Positions 35,097 through 48,325 of a DNA stretch of 64,000 nt are shown here, piece by piece (within the stretch, counting starts at the first letter, position 1; the number at the start of each line of letters is the position of its first letter). The notes below the pieces were generated by a model. That model had not been told where the DNA came from. It did no database searches and worked only from the letters and a program-made list of their open reading frames with translations. Source of the DNA: Acorus gramineus (Eukaryota > Streptophyta > Magnoliopsida > Acorales > Acoraceae); NCBI GenBank assembly GCA_030737835.1, contig JAUJYN010000026.1, positions 2,348,782-2,412,781 on the forward strand. The letters are read 5' to 3'. The position numbers were made by a program, and so were the translations under genes.

Positions 35097-38000
35097 TGTC
35101 ACGCCCAGGCGTCCCCGAGACGTGGCAATAATAAAATATATAATATCAGCTATCAATACCAGAGGTCAATAAGGACACCAACAACAATACACAAGGCAGC
35201 AAAGCAAGATAAAGATAACTGACTGAAAAGCGGAAGCATAATATATAACAATGTATGTAAATCAAAAACATTATTACAGACCCGAATACACAATCAATGT
35301 CCTGTGGAAGCCAAGTCTAGACCAAAGAAAATACAACATGTGCCACATGCACGATTTACAAAGCATAAAATGACTCTAGGAATGCTGACAGCCTCGCACA
35401 CGCCACCCGCCGGCAGAACGCTCCACGCCCATAAGACCACACCACAGGAAGCTCCAGCTCCACGCCCAACACTGCCCCTAAAAAGAAACAGTATGCGAGG
35501 GGTGAGCTACAAGCTCAGTGAGTGGCTGAGCACCAATCACCATTCTACAGATCAATACATCATCAGTTCCCTTCTTCAAGGAAAAACATGGGTAGAAACA
35601 CAATGGATAACAGGGTCACGCGGCGGCACGACCAACCTCACCCCCACCCTCACTCCCGGAGGGAATCTTTTGGGACTTATGGGGAGAGACCATACTGTCG
35701 GTCGAAGAGACCCGGATTTATTGGTCCGGGACCAAGCCGTCGGTCGAAGAGACCCGGATTTACTGGTCCAGGGACCATGCCGTCGGTCGAAGAGACCCGG
35801 ATTTATTGGTCCACTCAACACTACTGTATCATCTACATCTAGATAATCATCCATCGATGTCCTTCAACATCCATCACAAGAGCGGACCCAACATCTATGG
35901 GAACTGTCGAACAATGAATGGGTCACGAGGCGACGCGTCTTCGCCTCATCCACACCCTCACTCCTGAAAGGAGACATCTTGGGACATGGGAGAGACTTAG
36001 ACTGCTGTACACCCCTGGTCCACCGGTAGCCTCTCCTCGCTCCGTAGCTTACCTGGTATACTCCCATGATTCAACACAGTCCGAAACACATCAGGAGGTG
36101 CCTACTGATGGGAGCCCTCTGTCAGGATAGCCTTTCTAACACCGGGGATGTCACTACACGGATCCAACGAAGGGGAGAACGATTCCCACGCCCGTAACAT
36201 TATTCGTTAACCCTCTCCCGGGTAGTATCTACAACCCGATCTCCTCAACTCAGCCTCTCCCACCCTCATGGCCTCCGCCTAGTCCTCTGACAGGTATAGC
36301 CAACGCCGGGGAGAACGATCCCATGTTCACAAAGCAAAACCCAATGGAAAACAACCACTCTCGATACTCACTCATCGAGATATCACACACATGCATAACA
36401 AGAACCAACACACTCATATTAACCTCAACGTAGTCATAGTCCCTAAACGGGAGTAACTACACAAGATAGTGGGTCTTAACATTGCCGACCCACCCCATCC
36501 TCACCCTCACCCTTTAGGGGGTGACATGGGCCTTTTGGGGCTGACTAGACTGCTATTCACCCTTGGTCCACCGTTAGCCTCTCCTCCACTCCGTAGCTTG
36601 CCTGGTCTACTCCCACGATTCAGCACAGTCCGAAACACAATCAGGAGGTACCTACTGATGGGAGCCCTCTGTCAGGACAGCCTATCTAACGCCGGGGCTG
36701 TACTACACGGATCCAACGAAGGGAAGAGAACAGCCTACCCACACGCATGCGATCCTTTTGGATCCATCGACAACGCTTCCTAACATTTCTAATGACATGA
36801 ATTCTCAAGAATTCCTCCAGGGCGCATAACCAAGATGCGGGGAGACATATATTATAACAACAAGGTTATAATATTCTCTAAGGCATGCTTGCAACTATAT
36901 GCTCACATGATCCCCTAAGATGCGGGGAGACATATATCATATCCACAAGGTTACAATATTCTCTAAGGCATGCTCACATTCTGATTTAATTACATTAAAC
37001 TAGATGAGAACATGCATAGCTCGGGGCTTGGTGTCTAAGCATGCATAGCCCGCTATACATGATATAAGGGTGCATATCCCTGGCATACAAAGTCTAAGGT
37101 GGCATGGATACACCATATTGATCATGCATAGATAAAGGCTTTTAAGTACAGGACATGGTGTCCAGGCATGTACGGACCTCTATACACGATACATGGATAT
37201 ATATCCCTAGCATGCAAAATATCTACACATTAGTTAGGGGGCCCCATCGATGCGCGACGCGCGTCTACGCGGGTCGAGCGCATCCCTAGAGAGGGGGGGG
37301 GGGATTGGAATCGAACCACTCACCTTATGACCCGGGACCTCGCGCATCCCATCCGACGAGATCTGCAAGGTAGGGGCATCCAACTGGTGAGAAACAACAC
37401 AATTTATACATAGAAATTATTAGAAATACCCAATACTCGGACAAGCATGCATATGGGCTCGCACGCATGCGAGCACGCACGTACGCACGCGAGTCCGAGT
37501 GCCCCGACACCTACCCGAACACTTGGGCAGCCACACGCATGGCCCCCCGCATGCGCACGCACGAATGCGCATGCACGCACGCACCCCAGCACCATCGGCG
37601 CACTGCCGCGTGCCTGCCCGAGCGCCCAGACGCGTTGCCGCACGCACGCGCACGCTCGCGCGCGCCCGCGCGCACTACGTCCAGCCCGCGCCCTCGTGCA
37701 GCACCCCGCGCATGCCCCAACACGCGCACGCGCACGCAAGCTCGCGCGCACTGGTCCCCAGCCCCGCGCCCAGGCGCATGCCCAGGCGCCTTGCCCGCTC
37801 GCGCGCACTCCCGCGTGCACCCCCGCTCGCACCCCCGCTCGTGCCTGCACCCGCGCGCACCCGTGCGCACTCCCGCGCACACCCGCGCGCATGCGCCCGC
37901 GCGCCCGCCAGAGCCTGCCAGCGCTCGCCTGCGCGCAGTGCATGTCCAGCCCGCCCGCGCACGCGAGCAGACCGCCCCCAACGCGTGCCCACTTCGCCCT

Positions 38001-38924
38001 AACCCCATTTTAACCCTTCCCAACCTCTCACACACACCCTAACACATCTACCTAGCATGCATGACCTTCCCAACATCCCCTAAGCCCTAAAAATCAGGAA
38101 AAGGAGGGGAAAGGCTCACCTTGGAGGGGGAACAAAAGGGGGAGGTTCGGGGGCACTCGACGCACCCGCGACCACCTCAACCACCACCACCACCTCAGCC
38201 CTCCTCAGCCTCCTCCTCAGCCTGAAAAATCAGGGGGGGTTCATGAGAGGGAGCTTGAGAGAAGGGAAGAAACAAGCAACAACCACACAAACACCACCTT
38301 CTCTTCTTCCTTCACCTCTTCCTTCTCTTCTTCTCATTGTGACAAAAACACAAACACATGGGGGGGCTTTGTGTGGGAGGGAGAGGGACCAGAAATGCAG
38401 TCGACGTGGGGAGTGAGAGGGGAAGAGAGAGAGAGGAGATATTTATCACAAATATCTAAAGAGAAATGACCTAGTCGCCCTTTGACTAGAAATTCTGCGC
38501 ATGCTTCACTAGAACAGCCATAACTTCCCCGATACAGCTCCGAATTGCACAATTCCAAGTCCGTTGGAAATCTAAGAAGATTATCTACAACTTTCATTTT
38601 TATGCTAAGATCAAATAATCTCTCCAGATATTCCGACACTAGAGCTAAACATAGAGCAGGGCTGCTGCCAGAATTTCCATCCCCGGTGTATACTTGGAAA
38701 AATACCCATAACTTTTACTACAAGAATCCAGTTGACCTAATTCCACTTCTATACGAAAGCTAACTCAAAATTGGACATCTCATAGTAAAGTCATATTTAA
38801 ACCTCTTCATCTTGGATTTTAACAAAATCAAATCCAAATACAAAATTGGAAATACATAACTTCGAGGAAAAAATTATGTACCCAAATTTTCAAACAGAGC
38901 GCTCCAAATGACACAGGCACAACA
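35097..38924 (-). mobile_element. Family A solo LTR in the 3' LTR
   Basis: Bounded by TGTCACGCCC and GGCACAACA, 3828 bp, with perfect CATAA duplications (35092-35096 and 38925-38929). Exon-3-like block near 37327-37365. A ~42-bp unit is present three times near 35695, and the block around GATGCGGGGAGACATATATCAT is duplicated near 36830-36970, which explains its above-average length. Confidence 0.94.
35695..35822. repeat. Three tandem copies of a ~42-bp unit
   Basis: The motif GTCGGTCGAAGAGACCCGGA begins near 35697, 35739 and 35782. Related family A LTRs have two copies (near 1058 and 1100; near 17508 and 17550; 46239-46318). Copy number therefore varies between LTRs. Confidence 0.9.
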
Positions 38925-41038
38925 CATAACTAGACCGCTCTCCACCCTTGGTCCACCCGGTAGCCCTTTCCTACCCTCGTAGCCTCGACCTAGTCCACTC
39001 CAACTACCAATACTGTCCGAACACATCGGAGGTACCGGACGGAAGCCCTCTGTCAGGTCAGCCATCGCCGGGGAGTACCTACATCGGATCCGACCAATAA
39101 GGAGAAGACAGCCTACTCACACGGATACGATCCTCATGGATCCGTCGACACCGATGGTAACGCTAAAATAATGTCATGAATTCACAAGAATTCCTCTAGG
39201 GCTCATAACTAAGATGCGGGGAGACACATCATAACCACAAGGTTACAATATTCTCTAAGGCATGCTTGTAACTTAATGCTCACATTAGATTTAATTAAAT
39301 TAAACTAGATGGGAACATGCATAGTCCGGGGCTTGGTGTCTAAGCATGCAAGGGCCGCTATACATGATATAAGGGTGCGTATCCCTAGCATACAAAGTCT
39401 AAGGTGGCATGGATATATCATATTTATCATGCATGCATGGATTTACATTTATTACATGACAATATGAACTATGGTGCCCCAGGGGATGGCAATGCACTCC
39501 TACGTGCATCGATCGCCTCCCTTCTGGGTTGGATTGTCCCACTCACCAATACCCGGGTCGTCGCGTGACCGCCCGTCAAGATCAGCAAGACATGGGAATC
39601 AAAATGGTGAGTAATCTACACAAATACACAAGAAATACAGTAGAAATATGCTAGAAATACCGTACACTCGGACAAGCATGCATACGGCCAGCACGCACGC
39701 GAGCCTGAGTGCCCCGACATCCTCCCGCACCCACGGTAGCCATGCGCACGGCCACCCGCACGCGTACGCACGGGTGCGCACGCGTGCAAGCACGCCCGTG
39801 CCCCGGGAGCACTACCGCGCTCCAGCCCGCGTGCCCAGACACGCTGCTGCGCCCTTGCCCGAGCACCTAGACACGCCGCCGTGCCCGCGGGCACACTCGC
39901 GCGAGCCCGCGCGCACCGCGCGTCCAGCCCTGCGCCTATCCGCACGTACTGCGCCAGTACGCAGCACCCCCGCGCGCACCCTCCGCACTACGCCCCCGTG
40001 CAGCACTCTGCACGCACGCCCGCACGCACGCCGGCGCGCCCGCACGTACGCGTGCACTCCCCCAGCGCCCCCGACTGCGCGCGCAGACTCGCGCGCACGC
40101 ACGCGGATGACCCCGCACGCCCACCCGAGCCAAACCCACACCCTTCCTCAACCCTCCCACACCCCCACACACATGCATACCATGCATACACCATATGCAC
40201 ACCCTAACATGCATCTAAACAAGGAAAAGGGAGGAGGAAAGCTTACCCAAAGAGAGGAAGGGAAGGGGAGGAACTCGGGTGCCCTTCATGCACCGAAACG
40301 CCGCCACCAAGACCACCACCACCAAGATCTCTTCTCAGCCCAAGGATGGCTGAAAACAGAGGAGAAAAGGAGCTAAGAGAGGAGGTCACACAAGGGGGAA
40401 ATCGAAACCGAGACCATAGGAAGATAGATCGGGTCCTCACCTTCCTTTTCTCCTTCAATGGCTTTTCTTTTCCACCACTTCTACTAGATCAAAAAGGGGA
40501 TTTAAAGAGAGGGATGTGAGAGCTTTTGGTGTGTGAGAGAGAGAGAAGAATGAAGAAGAAGAACTATTTGTGGTCGTGGACTTTAAGTCACCACACACAC
40601 ACCCCACACACACACACACTCACTTACACTTAGAATTAATTAGGTTTAGCTAGGTTTAGGTGAACTTTGACCCTAGTCAACCTAGCCACACTAACAAACA
40701 AAACCCATTGACCAAGTCAAGGGTCAAACTTGACTTGGTCAAAGTCATCTTTGACTTGGTCAAGTCTCCCAATGACTTCTCGTTTGGTCAAAACTCGGAT
40801 ACGATTCAGAACTGCGAAATTCTGAACGTTACCGGAATTCGATGAAATTTTTGTGAGTGGCTTGAAATGGCACCAGGACACATAATGTGCAGTTAGATTT
40901 TCAATCGGAGTTCTCAAACTCATGATGATGGCTAAAAGTCCAAAATTTTAGCGGTTCCGATCGAAAAAAGAAAAAGTTAAAAAACTGCCAGAATGCTCCA
41001 ATGGTGACCAGAAGGCTAAAAGTGACACATATATAACA

Positions 41039-41050
41039 TTCTCCCCCCTT
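41039..41050 (-). other. Polypurine tract
   Basis: AAGGGGGGAGAA on the minus strand, immediately before the 3' LTR start TGTTATATATG. This is the second-strand priming site of the element. The polyprotein stop codon (TAA, 41049-41051) overlaps its start. Confidence 0.9.
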
Positions 41051-42095
41051 AGGAAATTTTGTCCTCAAAATAAATACAAAAACATCTAGGAAGGAAAAGA
41101 TGCGGATACGCGTCACGCATGGCGTCCTCGAGCTCCCAAGTGGCCTCGGCACTGGAACGGTGCTGCCATCACACCTTGACCAGCTGGACGGTCTTGGTGC
41201 GGAGCCTCTTCTTGCGACGGTCCAGGATCTTGATCGGCTGCTCCACGAATGACAAGTCCGGCTCGAAGATGAGCGGCTCGAACGGAATGACGTGAGCAGG
41301 ATCGTGGACGTAACGCCTCAGCTGCGAGACATGGAAGACGTCATGGGCCTGAGCCAGCTGTGGGGGCAGAGCTATGCGATAGGCCACCTCCCCAACTCGC
41401 TCGAGGATGAGGAACGACCCAATGAAACGCGGACTTAGCTTTCCCCGCACGCCGAAACGGAAGATGCCCTTCATCGGGGACACCTTCAAGAAGACATGGT
41501 CACCAACCTCGAAGGCGAGCTCACGGCGACGACGATCGGCGTAGCTCTTCTGACGGCTCTGAGCGACTCGGATACGCTCGCGAATCGTCTTGACCATCTC
41601 TGAGGTCTGGTGGATGATCTCTGGTCCCTCCAACTGGCGCTCTCTAACCTCGTCCCAACACAAGGGGGACCTACAGCTGCGACCATAGAGCGCCTCGTAT
41701 TGAGCCATCCGGATACTCGAGTGGTAGCTGTTGTTGTAGGCAAACTCCACCAACGGAAGATGCCTCTCCCAATTGCCCCCAAAATCGAGAACGCAAGCTC
41801 GCAGCATGTCCTCCAGGGTCTGAATCGTCCTCTCTGACTGGCCGTCCGTCTGCGGATGAAACGCTGTACTGAAGTGGAGGTTCGTACCAAGGGCGTGCTG
41901 GAGGCTACGCCAGAACCTCAAAGTAAATCGCGCGTCTCTATCAGAAATGATGCTGACGGGAGTGCCATGGAGACGAACAATCTCAGAGACAAACAACTGC
42001 ACCAGGGTGTCCAGAGAATCGGTGAGTCGGATGGGGAGGAAATGAGCGGACTTCGTCAGTCGGTCGACGATTACCCAGATGGTATCGCGACCCTA
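41049..42095 (-). pseudogene. pol: pol: integrase core, C-terminal domain and chromodomain-like tail
   Basis: Integrase inserts the cDNA into the genome. Downstream of a TAG at 42093-42095, the same frame continues with the first catalytic Asp in VIVDRLTKSAHF (codon 42065-42063). The second lies in IISDRDARF and the Glu in GQSERTIQTLED, giving the D,D-35-E set. The C-terminal domain has KLSPRFIGSF and HDVFHVSQLRRY. An in-frame TGA at 41169-41171 falls at the first residue of a WQHRSSAEATWE stretch, where related proteins appear to have a tryptophan. EATWE is the signature of the integrase-linked chromodomain that binds methylated histone H3. The natural end is the TAA at 41049. Both stops are consistent with single substitutions. 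Confidence in identity is high; the gene is non-functional. Confidence 0.9.
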
Positions 42096-43373
42096 ACGTG
42101 ACCTCAACAAACCCGAAACGAAGTCCATGGTGATCTGCTCCCATTTCCACTGAGGAATCTCAATGGACTGCAGCTTCCCCGCAAGACGCTGATGCTCCGA
42201 CTTCACCTGCTGGCATACCAAGCAACGGGCAACAAAACGGGCAATATCCGTCTTCATCCCGCGCCACCAGTAGCCACGACGAAGGCCCTCATACATCTTC
42301 GTGCCACCAGGATGCACTGTGTACCTCGAACGATGGGCCTCGTCCAAGATCTTCTGCTTCAGCTCTGCGTCGTCAGGAATGCATACTCGACCTCTGAACC
42401 GCAGGATCCCGTCCTCGCGAATCTGGTAGTCCGGACGCTCGCCCCGGGCGACGCCTTCAGAGAGGACTAAAAAGTGAGGATCCTGCCCCTGAGCCGTGCG
42501 GATCTCGTCGAGAAGAACGGGCTGCACCACTAGCCTGGCCAAAAAGCCACCCACAGGAGTCTCTCGAACGCTGATCCAGCAAGTGGCCTCCTCCAGAAGC
42601 CTCCAACGACGTACAGCCATGTGGGCGGCCATGCCCAAGGGCTGCCTGCTGAGAGCATCCGCCACGACATTCGCCTTACCCGGATGGTAAGCGATGTCAC
42701 AATCATAGTCCTTCAGGAACTCGACCCAACGTCTCTGACGCATGTTGAGCTCCGGCTGGGACTGCAAATATGTCAAGCTCTTGTGATCAGTAAAGAGCTC
42801 GAACTCCTCGCCATAGAGGTAGTGCCTCCACATCTTCAGCGCAAAGATGATAGCTGCTAACTCTAGGTCGTGGGTGGAGTAATTATGCTCATGGGGCTTC
42901 AATTGACGCGACGTGTAAGCCACAACCTTACCATGCTGCATCAGGACGCAACCCACACCCAACCGCGATGCATCAGAGTAAACTGTGAACCCACCACTCC
43001 CAGACGGAAGGGTAAGAACTGGCGCTGAGGTGAGCCTTCGCTTCAACTCCAGGAAGCTCTCCTCGCAAGCTGGGGACCACTCGAACCGGACATCCTTCCG
43101 AGTGAGGCGGGTAAGAGGAACAGCTATCTTTGAGAAACCCTCGACAAACCTCCTGTAATAACCCGCCAAGCCCAGGAAGCTCCGAATCTCTGTGGGGTTT
43201 GACGGTCGACGCCAATTCGACACGGCGAGCGTCTTGTCCGGGTCCACAGATATGCCCTCGCTGGAAATCACGTGGCCCAGAAAGGCCATACGCTCCAACC
43301 AAAACTCGCACTTACTGAACCTGGCGAACAACTGATGTCGGGCCAAAGTTTCCAAGACAGTGCGGAGATGGTG
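42093..43373 (-). pseudogene. pol: pol: RT thumb/connection, RNase H and integrase zinc finger
   Basis: This is the part of pol downstream of the family A solo LTR. It begins within RT at the connection region ([20 protein letters not shown]). RNase H follows with the first active-site residue in [15 protein letters not shown], then [22 protein letters not shown] and [10 protein letters not shown]. The HHCC zinc finger of integrase lies in [15 protein letters not shown] to [12 protein letters not shown]. One open frame runs 43355-42096 and ends at a TAG at the start of the integrase core. Before the insertion this piece was continuous and in frame with 46904-47508; the TGGTG duplication accounts for the extra bases. 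The Cys-x2-Cys and 'EHQRLAG' linker are typical of Tekay/Del-like pol. Confidence 0.92.
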
Positions 43374-46300
43374 TGTTGTGCCTGTGTCATTTGGAGCGCT
43401 CTGTTTGAAAAATTTAGGCTACATAATTTTTTTTCGAAGTTATGTATTCCTAATTTGGTATTTGGATTTGATTTTGTTAAAATCCAAGATGAAGAGGTTT
43501 AAATATGATTTTATTATGAGACGTCCAGTTTTGAGTTAGCTTTCATACAGAAGTAAAATTAGATCAACTGGATTCTTGTAGTAAAAGTTATGGGTATTTT
43601 TCCAAGTATACCCCGGGGATGGAAATTCTGGCAGCAGCCCTGCTCGATGTTTAGCTCTAATTTCGGAATAGCTGGAGGGATTATCTGATCTTGGCATGAA
43701 CATGAAAGTTGTAGATAATCTTCTTAGCTTTCCATCGGTCTTAGAATTGAGCAATTCGAAGCTATATCAAGGAAGTTATGGCTGTTCCAGTGAAGCTTGC
43801 GCAGAATTTCTAGGGCGACTTAGTAATTCCCCCTTAAGATATTTGTGATAAAATATCTTCTCGTCTCTCTCTCCCCTCCCAAAATCCCAAGACAACATTC
43901 TTTCCCTCTCTTCTCTCTTTTCATTTGCCCCCCAAGTGTTTGTGTTTTTGCCTAAAAGAGATGGAGATGGTGAGGGAAGAGAGGCTTGTGTTTGTGTGTT
44001 GTTGTGTTTGTTCTCCCCTCTCTCAAGCTCTCTTTGCATGAATCCCCCCCCTGATTTGCAGCCATGGAGGTGACTGAGGAGAAGGCTGAGGAGAGGTGGT
44101 GGTGGTGGTGGTCTCGGTGGCGGCGTTTCGGTGCGCGAAGGGCCCCCGAACCTCCCCCTTTCTTTCCCCTCCCAAGGTGAGCTCCTCCCCTTCTTTTCTG
44201 GTTTTCTTGGCTTAAGGGGTTGGTTGGGAAGTCATGCATGCTAGGTAGATGGGTTGGGGTATGAGTGAGGGGTTGGGAAGGGCTAAAATGGGGTAAGGAT
44301 GGCTTGGGCGCGCGCTGGGCGTAGTCTGCGCGCGTGCGCGAGCAGGCGCGCGCTGGCAGGCCCTGGCGGGCGCGCAGACGCGCGCGGGTGCGCAGGTGCG
44401 CGCGGGTGCAGGCGCGAGCGGGGGTGCGAGCGGGGGTGGGCATGCGCCTGGGCGCGGGGCTGGGGACCAGTGCGCGCGCGCGCGTGCGTGCGCGTGCATG
44501 CGCGTGCTGGGGCGTGCGCGGGGTGCTGCGCGAGGGCGCGAGTTGGACGCGCGGTGTGCGCGGGCGCGCACGAGCGTGCGCGCGCGTGCTGCAATGCGTC
44601 TGGGCGCGCGGCAGTGCGCCGATGGTGCCGGGGTGCGTGCGCATTCGTGAGTGCGCATGTGGGGGGCCATGCGTGTGGCTGCCCGAGAGTTCGGGTAGGT
44701 GTCGGGGCACTCGGACTCGCGTGCGTACGTGTGTGCTCGCATGTGCGCGAGCCCGTATGCATGCTTGTCCGAGTATGGGGGTATTTCTAATGATTTCTAT
44801 GTGTAAATTGTGTTGTTTCTCACCAGTTGGATGCCCCTACCTTGCAGATCTCGTCGGATGGGATGCGCGAGGTCCCGGGTCGTATGGTGAGTGGTTTGAT
44901 TCCAATCCCCCCCCCCCTCTATAAGGATGCGCTCGACCCGCATAGACGCGCGTCGCGCATCGATGGGGCCCCCTAACTAATATGTAGATGTTTTGCATGC
45001 TAGGGATATACACCCATACATCATGTATAGAGGCCCGTACATGCCTGGACACCATGTCCTGTACTTAAGAGCCTTGATCTATGCATGATCAATATGATGT
45101 ATCCATGCCACCTTAGATTTTGTATGCCAGGGATATGCACACTTATATCATGTATAGCGGCCTATGCATGCTTAGATACCAAGCCCCGAGCTATGCATGT
45201 TCCCATCTAGTTTAATCAAATTAAATCAGAATGTGAGCATGCCTTAGTGAATATTGTAACCTTGTGGTTATGATATATGTCTCCCCGCATCTTAGGGGAT
45301 TATGTGAGCATTTAGTTGCAAGCATGCCTTAGAGAATATTATAACCCAGTTGTTATAATATATGCTTTCCCCACATCTTAGTTATGCGCCTGGTGGAATT
45401 CTGAAGAATTCATGTCATTTGTAGAGTTGAGATCGGTGTCCGTGTGGTAGGCTGTTTCTCTTCCCTTCGTTGGATCCGTGTAGGGACTCCTCAACGTTAG
45501 ACTGGCCGTCCTGACAGAGGGCTCCCATCAGCAGGTACCTCCTGATTTGGTTTCGGACTGTGCTGAATCGTGGGAGTAGACCAGGCGAGCTACGGTGTGG
45601 AGGAGAGGCTATCGGTGGACCAAGGGTTATTAACAGCCTAGTCAGTCCCAAAAGGCCATATCACCAGCTTGAGGGTGAGGGTGAGGGTGTGGTGGGCCGG
45701 TGATGTAACGACCCACTAGCTAGTGTAGTTACTCCCGTTTAGGGACTATGACTACTTTGAGATTAATATGAGTGTATTGGTTGCTGTTATGCATGTGTGT
45801 GATATCTCGGTGAGCGAGTATCGGGAGTGGTTGTTTTCCATTGGGTTTTGCTTTGCGAACATGGGATCGTTCTCCCCCTTCATTTGGATCCGATGTAGTG
45901 ACATCCCGGCGTTAGACAGGCCGTCCTGACAGAGGGCTCCCATCAGTGGGCACCTCCTGATTTGGTTTCGGACTGTGCTGAATCGTGGGAGTAGACCAGG
46001 CGAGCTACGAGCGGGGAGAGGCTACCGGTGGACCAGGGGTGTAGAGCAGTCTAAGTCTCTCCCAAAGTCCCAAAATGTCTCCTTCAGGAGTGAGGGTGTA
46101 GATGAGGCGAAGATGCGTTGCCTCGTGACACGTTGTTCGACCGTTCCCATAGATGTTGGGTCCGGCCTCGTGATGAATGTTGAAGGACATCGATGGGCGA
46201 TTATCTAGAGGTAGATGATCCAGTAGTATTGAGTAGACCAATAAGTCCGGGTCTCTTCGACCGACGGCATGGTCTCTAGACCAGTAAATCCGGGTCTCTT

Positions 46301-46903
46301 CGACCGACGGTATGGTCTCCCCTCCCATAAGTCCCAAAAGACTCCCTTCGGGAGTGAGGGTGGGGGTGAGGTTGGTCGCGCCGCCGCGTGACCCAGTGAT
46401 CCTTGGGTTTCTACCCATGTTTTTCCTTGAAAAAGGGAGCTGATTTATGTATTGAACTGTAGAATGGTGATTGGTTTCCAGCCACTCACTGAGCTTGTAG
46501 CTCACCCCTTGCATACTGTTTCTTTTCAGGGGCAGTGTTGGGCGTGGAGCTGGAGCTTTCCTGTGGCGTGGTCCTATGGGCGTGGAGCGTTCTTCCGGCG
46601 GGTGGCGAGTGCGAGGATGTCAGCATTCCTAGAGTCATTTTATGCTTTGTAAATCGTGCATGTGGCACAGGTTGTATTTTCTTTGGTCTAGACTTGGCTT
46701 CCACAGGACATTGATTGTGTATTCGGGTCTGTAATAATGTTTTTGATTTACAGACATTGTTATATATTATGCTTCCGCTTTTCAGTCAGTTATCTTTATC
46801 TTGCTTTGTCGCCTTGTGTATTGTTGTTGGTGTCCTTATTGACCTCAGGTATTGATAGCTGAAAATTATTATTGCCACGTCTCGGGGACGCCTGGGCGTG
46901 ACA
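43374..46903 (+). mobile_element. Family A solo LTR inserted in reverse transcriptase
   Basis: Starts TGTTGTGCCTG and ends GGGCGTGACA, 3530 bp, with perfect TGGTG duplications (43369-43373 and 46904-46908). It lies antisense to pol. It shows the family A exon-like layout clearly: exon 2 at 44062-44176 (115 nt) between TTTGCAG and GTGAGC, exon 3 at 44848-44886 (39 nt) between TTGCAG and GTGAGT, and terminal-exon acceptor TTTTCAG ending at 46529. In this copy only, exon 2 contains an ATG (44064) in a GCCATGGAG context, opening a short frame with a five-tryptophan run. Confidence 0.95.
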
Positions 46904-47817
46904 TGGTGAGCGTGCTCCTCAAGACTCCTCGAGTACACCAAGATATCATCGATGAAGACTACTACGAAAGAGTCGAGGAAGGGCCGAAACACCAGGTTCA
47001 TCAGATCCATGAAGGCCGCCGGCGTATTCATCAACCCAAACGTCAGTACTCTGAACTCGTAGTGCCCATAACTGGTACGAAAGGCCGTCTTCGGAATGTC
47101 TGACTCCCGGATCTTCAGCTGATAGTAGCCCGAACGGAGATTGATCTTAGAAAAGACACACGCTCCCTGGAGCTGGTCAAACAGATCGTCAATCCGTGGC
47201 AAGGGATACTTGTTCTTCACGGTTCGCTTGTTCAGCTGCCTGTAATCAATACAAAGCCGCAGCGAACCGTCCTTCTTCCGCACAAACAAAACAAGGGCTC
47301 CCCACAGAGAAACACTTGGACGTGCGAAGCCCTTCTCCAGCAACTCCTCCAACTGCTCCTTGAGCACCTTCAGCTTTGCTGGGGCCATCCGGTACGGAGC
47401 TCTCGAAATCGGCTCGGTCCCCGGAATCAGATTTATCTCAAACTCGATCGCGCGATCCGGCGGTAATCCCAGAAGATCATCAGGGAAAACCTTGGGATAC
47501 TCTGCCACGACCGGAGTCTGACTGATATCTGCCCGCAGTGGTGCGTCCTCCTGAGCAATGTACGCCAGAAAGCCCTCGCATCCTCCCTAAAGGAGTCTCC
47601 ACGCCTGGATGGACGATACGAACCCCAGAGGGGCTATGTCACGATCTCCCATGAACTGGAAGGACCTCCGACCCGGAAGGTGGAAAGACACCGACTTAGC
47701 AAAACAGTCGATGCTGGCGTGACTAGCTGAGAGCCAATCCATTCCCAGGATGGCATCGAAGTCCGTCATGGCGAGCTCTACCAACTCCACTGGAACTCCG
47801 CAATCACCACCGTACAC
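46904..47817 (-). pseudogene. pol: pol: protease C-terminal part and reverse transcriptase fingers/palm
   Basis: From 47817 the frame has the protease C-terminal half ([15 protein letters not shown]), a TAG at 47587-47589 where the other element has a glutamine codon, then RT. RT motifs in order are [39 protein letters not shown] and the catalytic FIDDILVYS (the two Asp codons at 46950-46945). The copy at 63000-64000 has Pro, Asp, Pro and Asn-Ala at positions where this one has Leu, Asn, Leu and Asn-Thr; these are C-to-T/G-to-A-type changes. RT is cut at 46904 by the solo LTR. The frame seen beyond that point to 46786 is LTR sequence. Confidence 0.92.
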
Positions 47818-48325
47818 CCTCGGTACGCAGAACGGAGGAGAATACGGTCTCCGACGGGCAATGATATCTCCAGCATAACATCAAGAGGGGTGGACGCCAC
47901 GCCCATCCGTCTCGCAAAAGCGGGAGACACGAACGAGTGCGTGGCTCCGGAATCGAATAACACATATGCAGGGAGCTGGGAGATCTGAACAATACCTCGG
48001 ACCACGCTACCCGAAGCCTGCGCCTCCTCGGCCGAAAGTGCTGCAACTCTGCCCTGGACAAACTGTGGCTGAGGAGCAGGGGCACGCCTCACAGCTACAC
48101 AGGCTGCCTCCTCTGGTCAACACGGCCACCCTGTGGCTGCTGCTGCTGACGTTGAGGCTGCTGCTGCTGCTGGCGCTGAGGCTGCTGCTGCTGGTACGGC
48201 TGCTGCTGTAGCTGCTGCTGCTGCTGCGGAGGCAGCACGCGGGGTCGGCCAGCATCAGGGCAATCATATGCAATATGCCCGACGCGCCGACAATGGTAAC
48301 AGCGCCACCTCTCCGGCTACATGGC
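47796..48325 (-). pseudogene. gag nucleocapsid end and aspartic protease N-terminal part
   Basis: After the TAG at 48326-48328 the gag frame continues with a CCHC zinc knuckle (RCYHCRRVGHIAYDCP, about 48301-48258). A glutamine-rich linker encoded by CAG repeats comes next, then the retropepsin-type protease. The protease active site is [10 protein letters not shown] (DSG codons at 47954-47946). The frame is lost near 47800, where about 7 bases present in the copy at 62701 are missing. The order zinc knuckle, polyglutamine linker, protease is the same in the element at 61265-62998. Confidence 0.88.
48130..48240. repeat. CAG/CTG trinucleotide-rich tract in the gag-protease linker
   Basis: Runs of CTG on the plus strand, broken by AGG, ACG and TAC triplets, encode a glutamine-rich linker on the minus strand. 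A shorter, diverged version is at about 62300-62360 in the other element, so the tract varies in length between copies. Confidence 0.85.

Larger units (their letters stand above)
34493..41038 (-). mobile_element. 3' LTR of the complete element, split
   Basis: Pieces 34493-35096 and 38930-41038 total about 2.71 kb, against 2.675 kb for the 5' LTR. Over the first ~280 bp the two LTRs differ by about a dozen bases, nearly all transitions, so the insertion is not recent. Terminal exon at 34836-34888 (53 nt, open). The exon-2-like block has TGA where some copies have CGA. Confidence 0.9.

Noticed and set aside
46786..46903. End of the RT frame beyond 46904.
   Set aside because: This is sequence of the inserted solo LTR read through in the antisense direction.
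43374..46903. Insertion in RT considered as an intron of pol.
   Set aside because: It has LTR ends TG...CA, a perfect TGGTG duplication, and matches other family A LTRs end to end.
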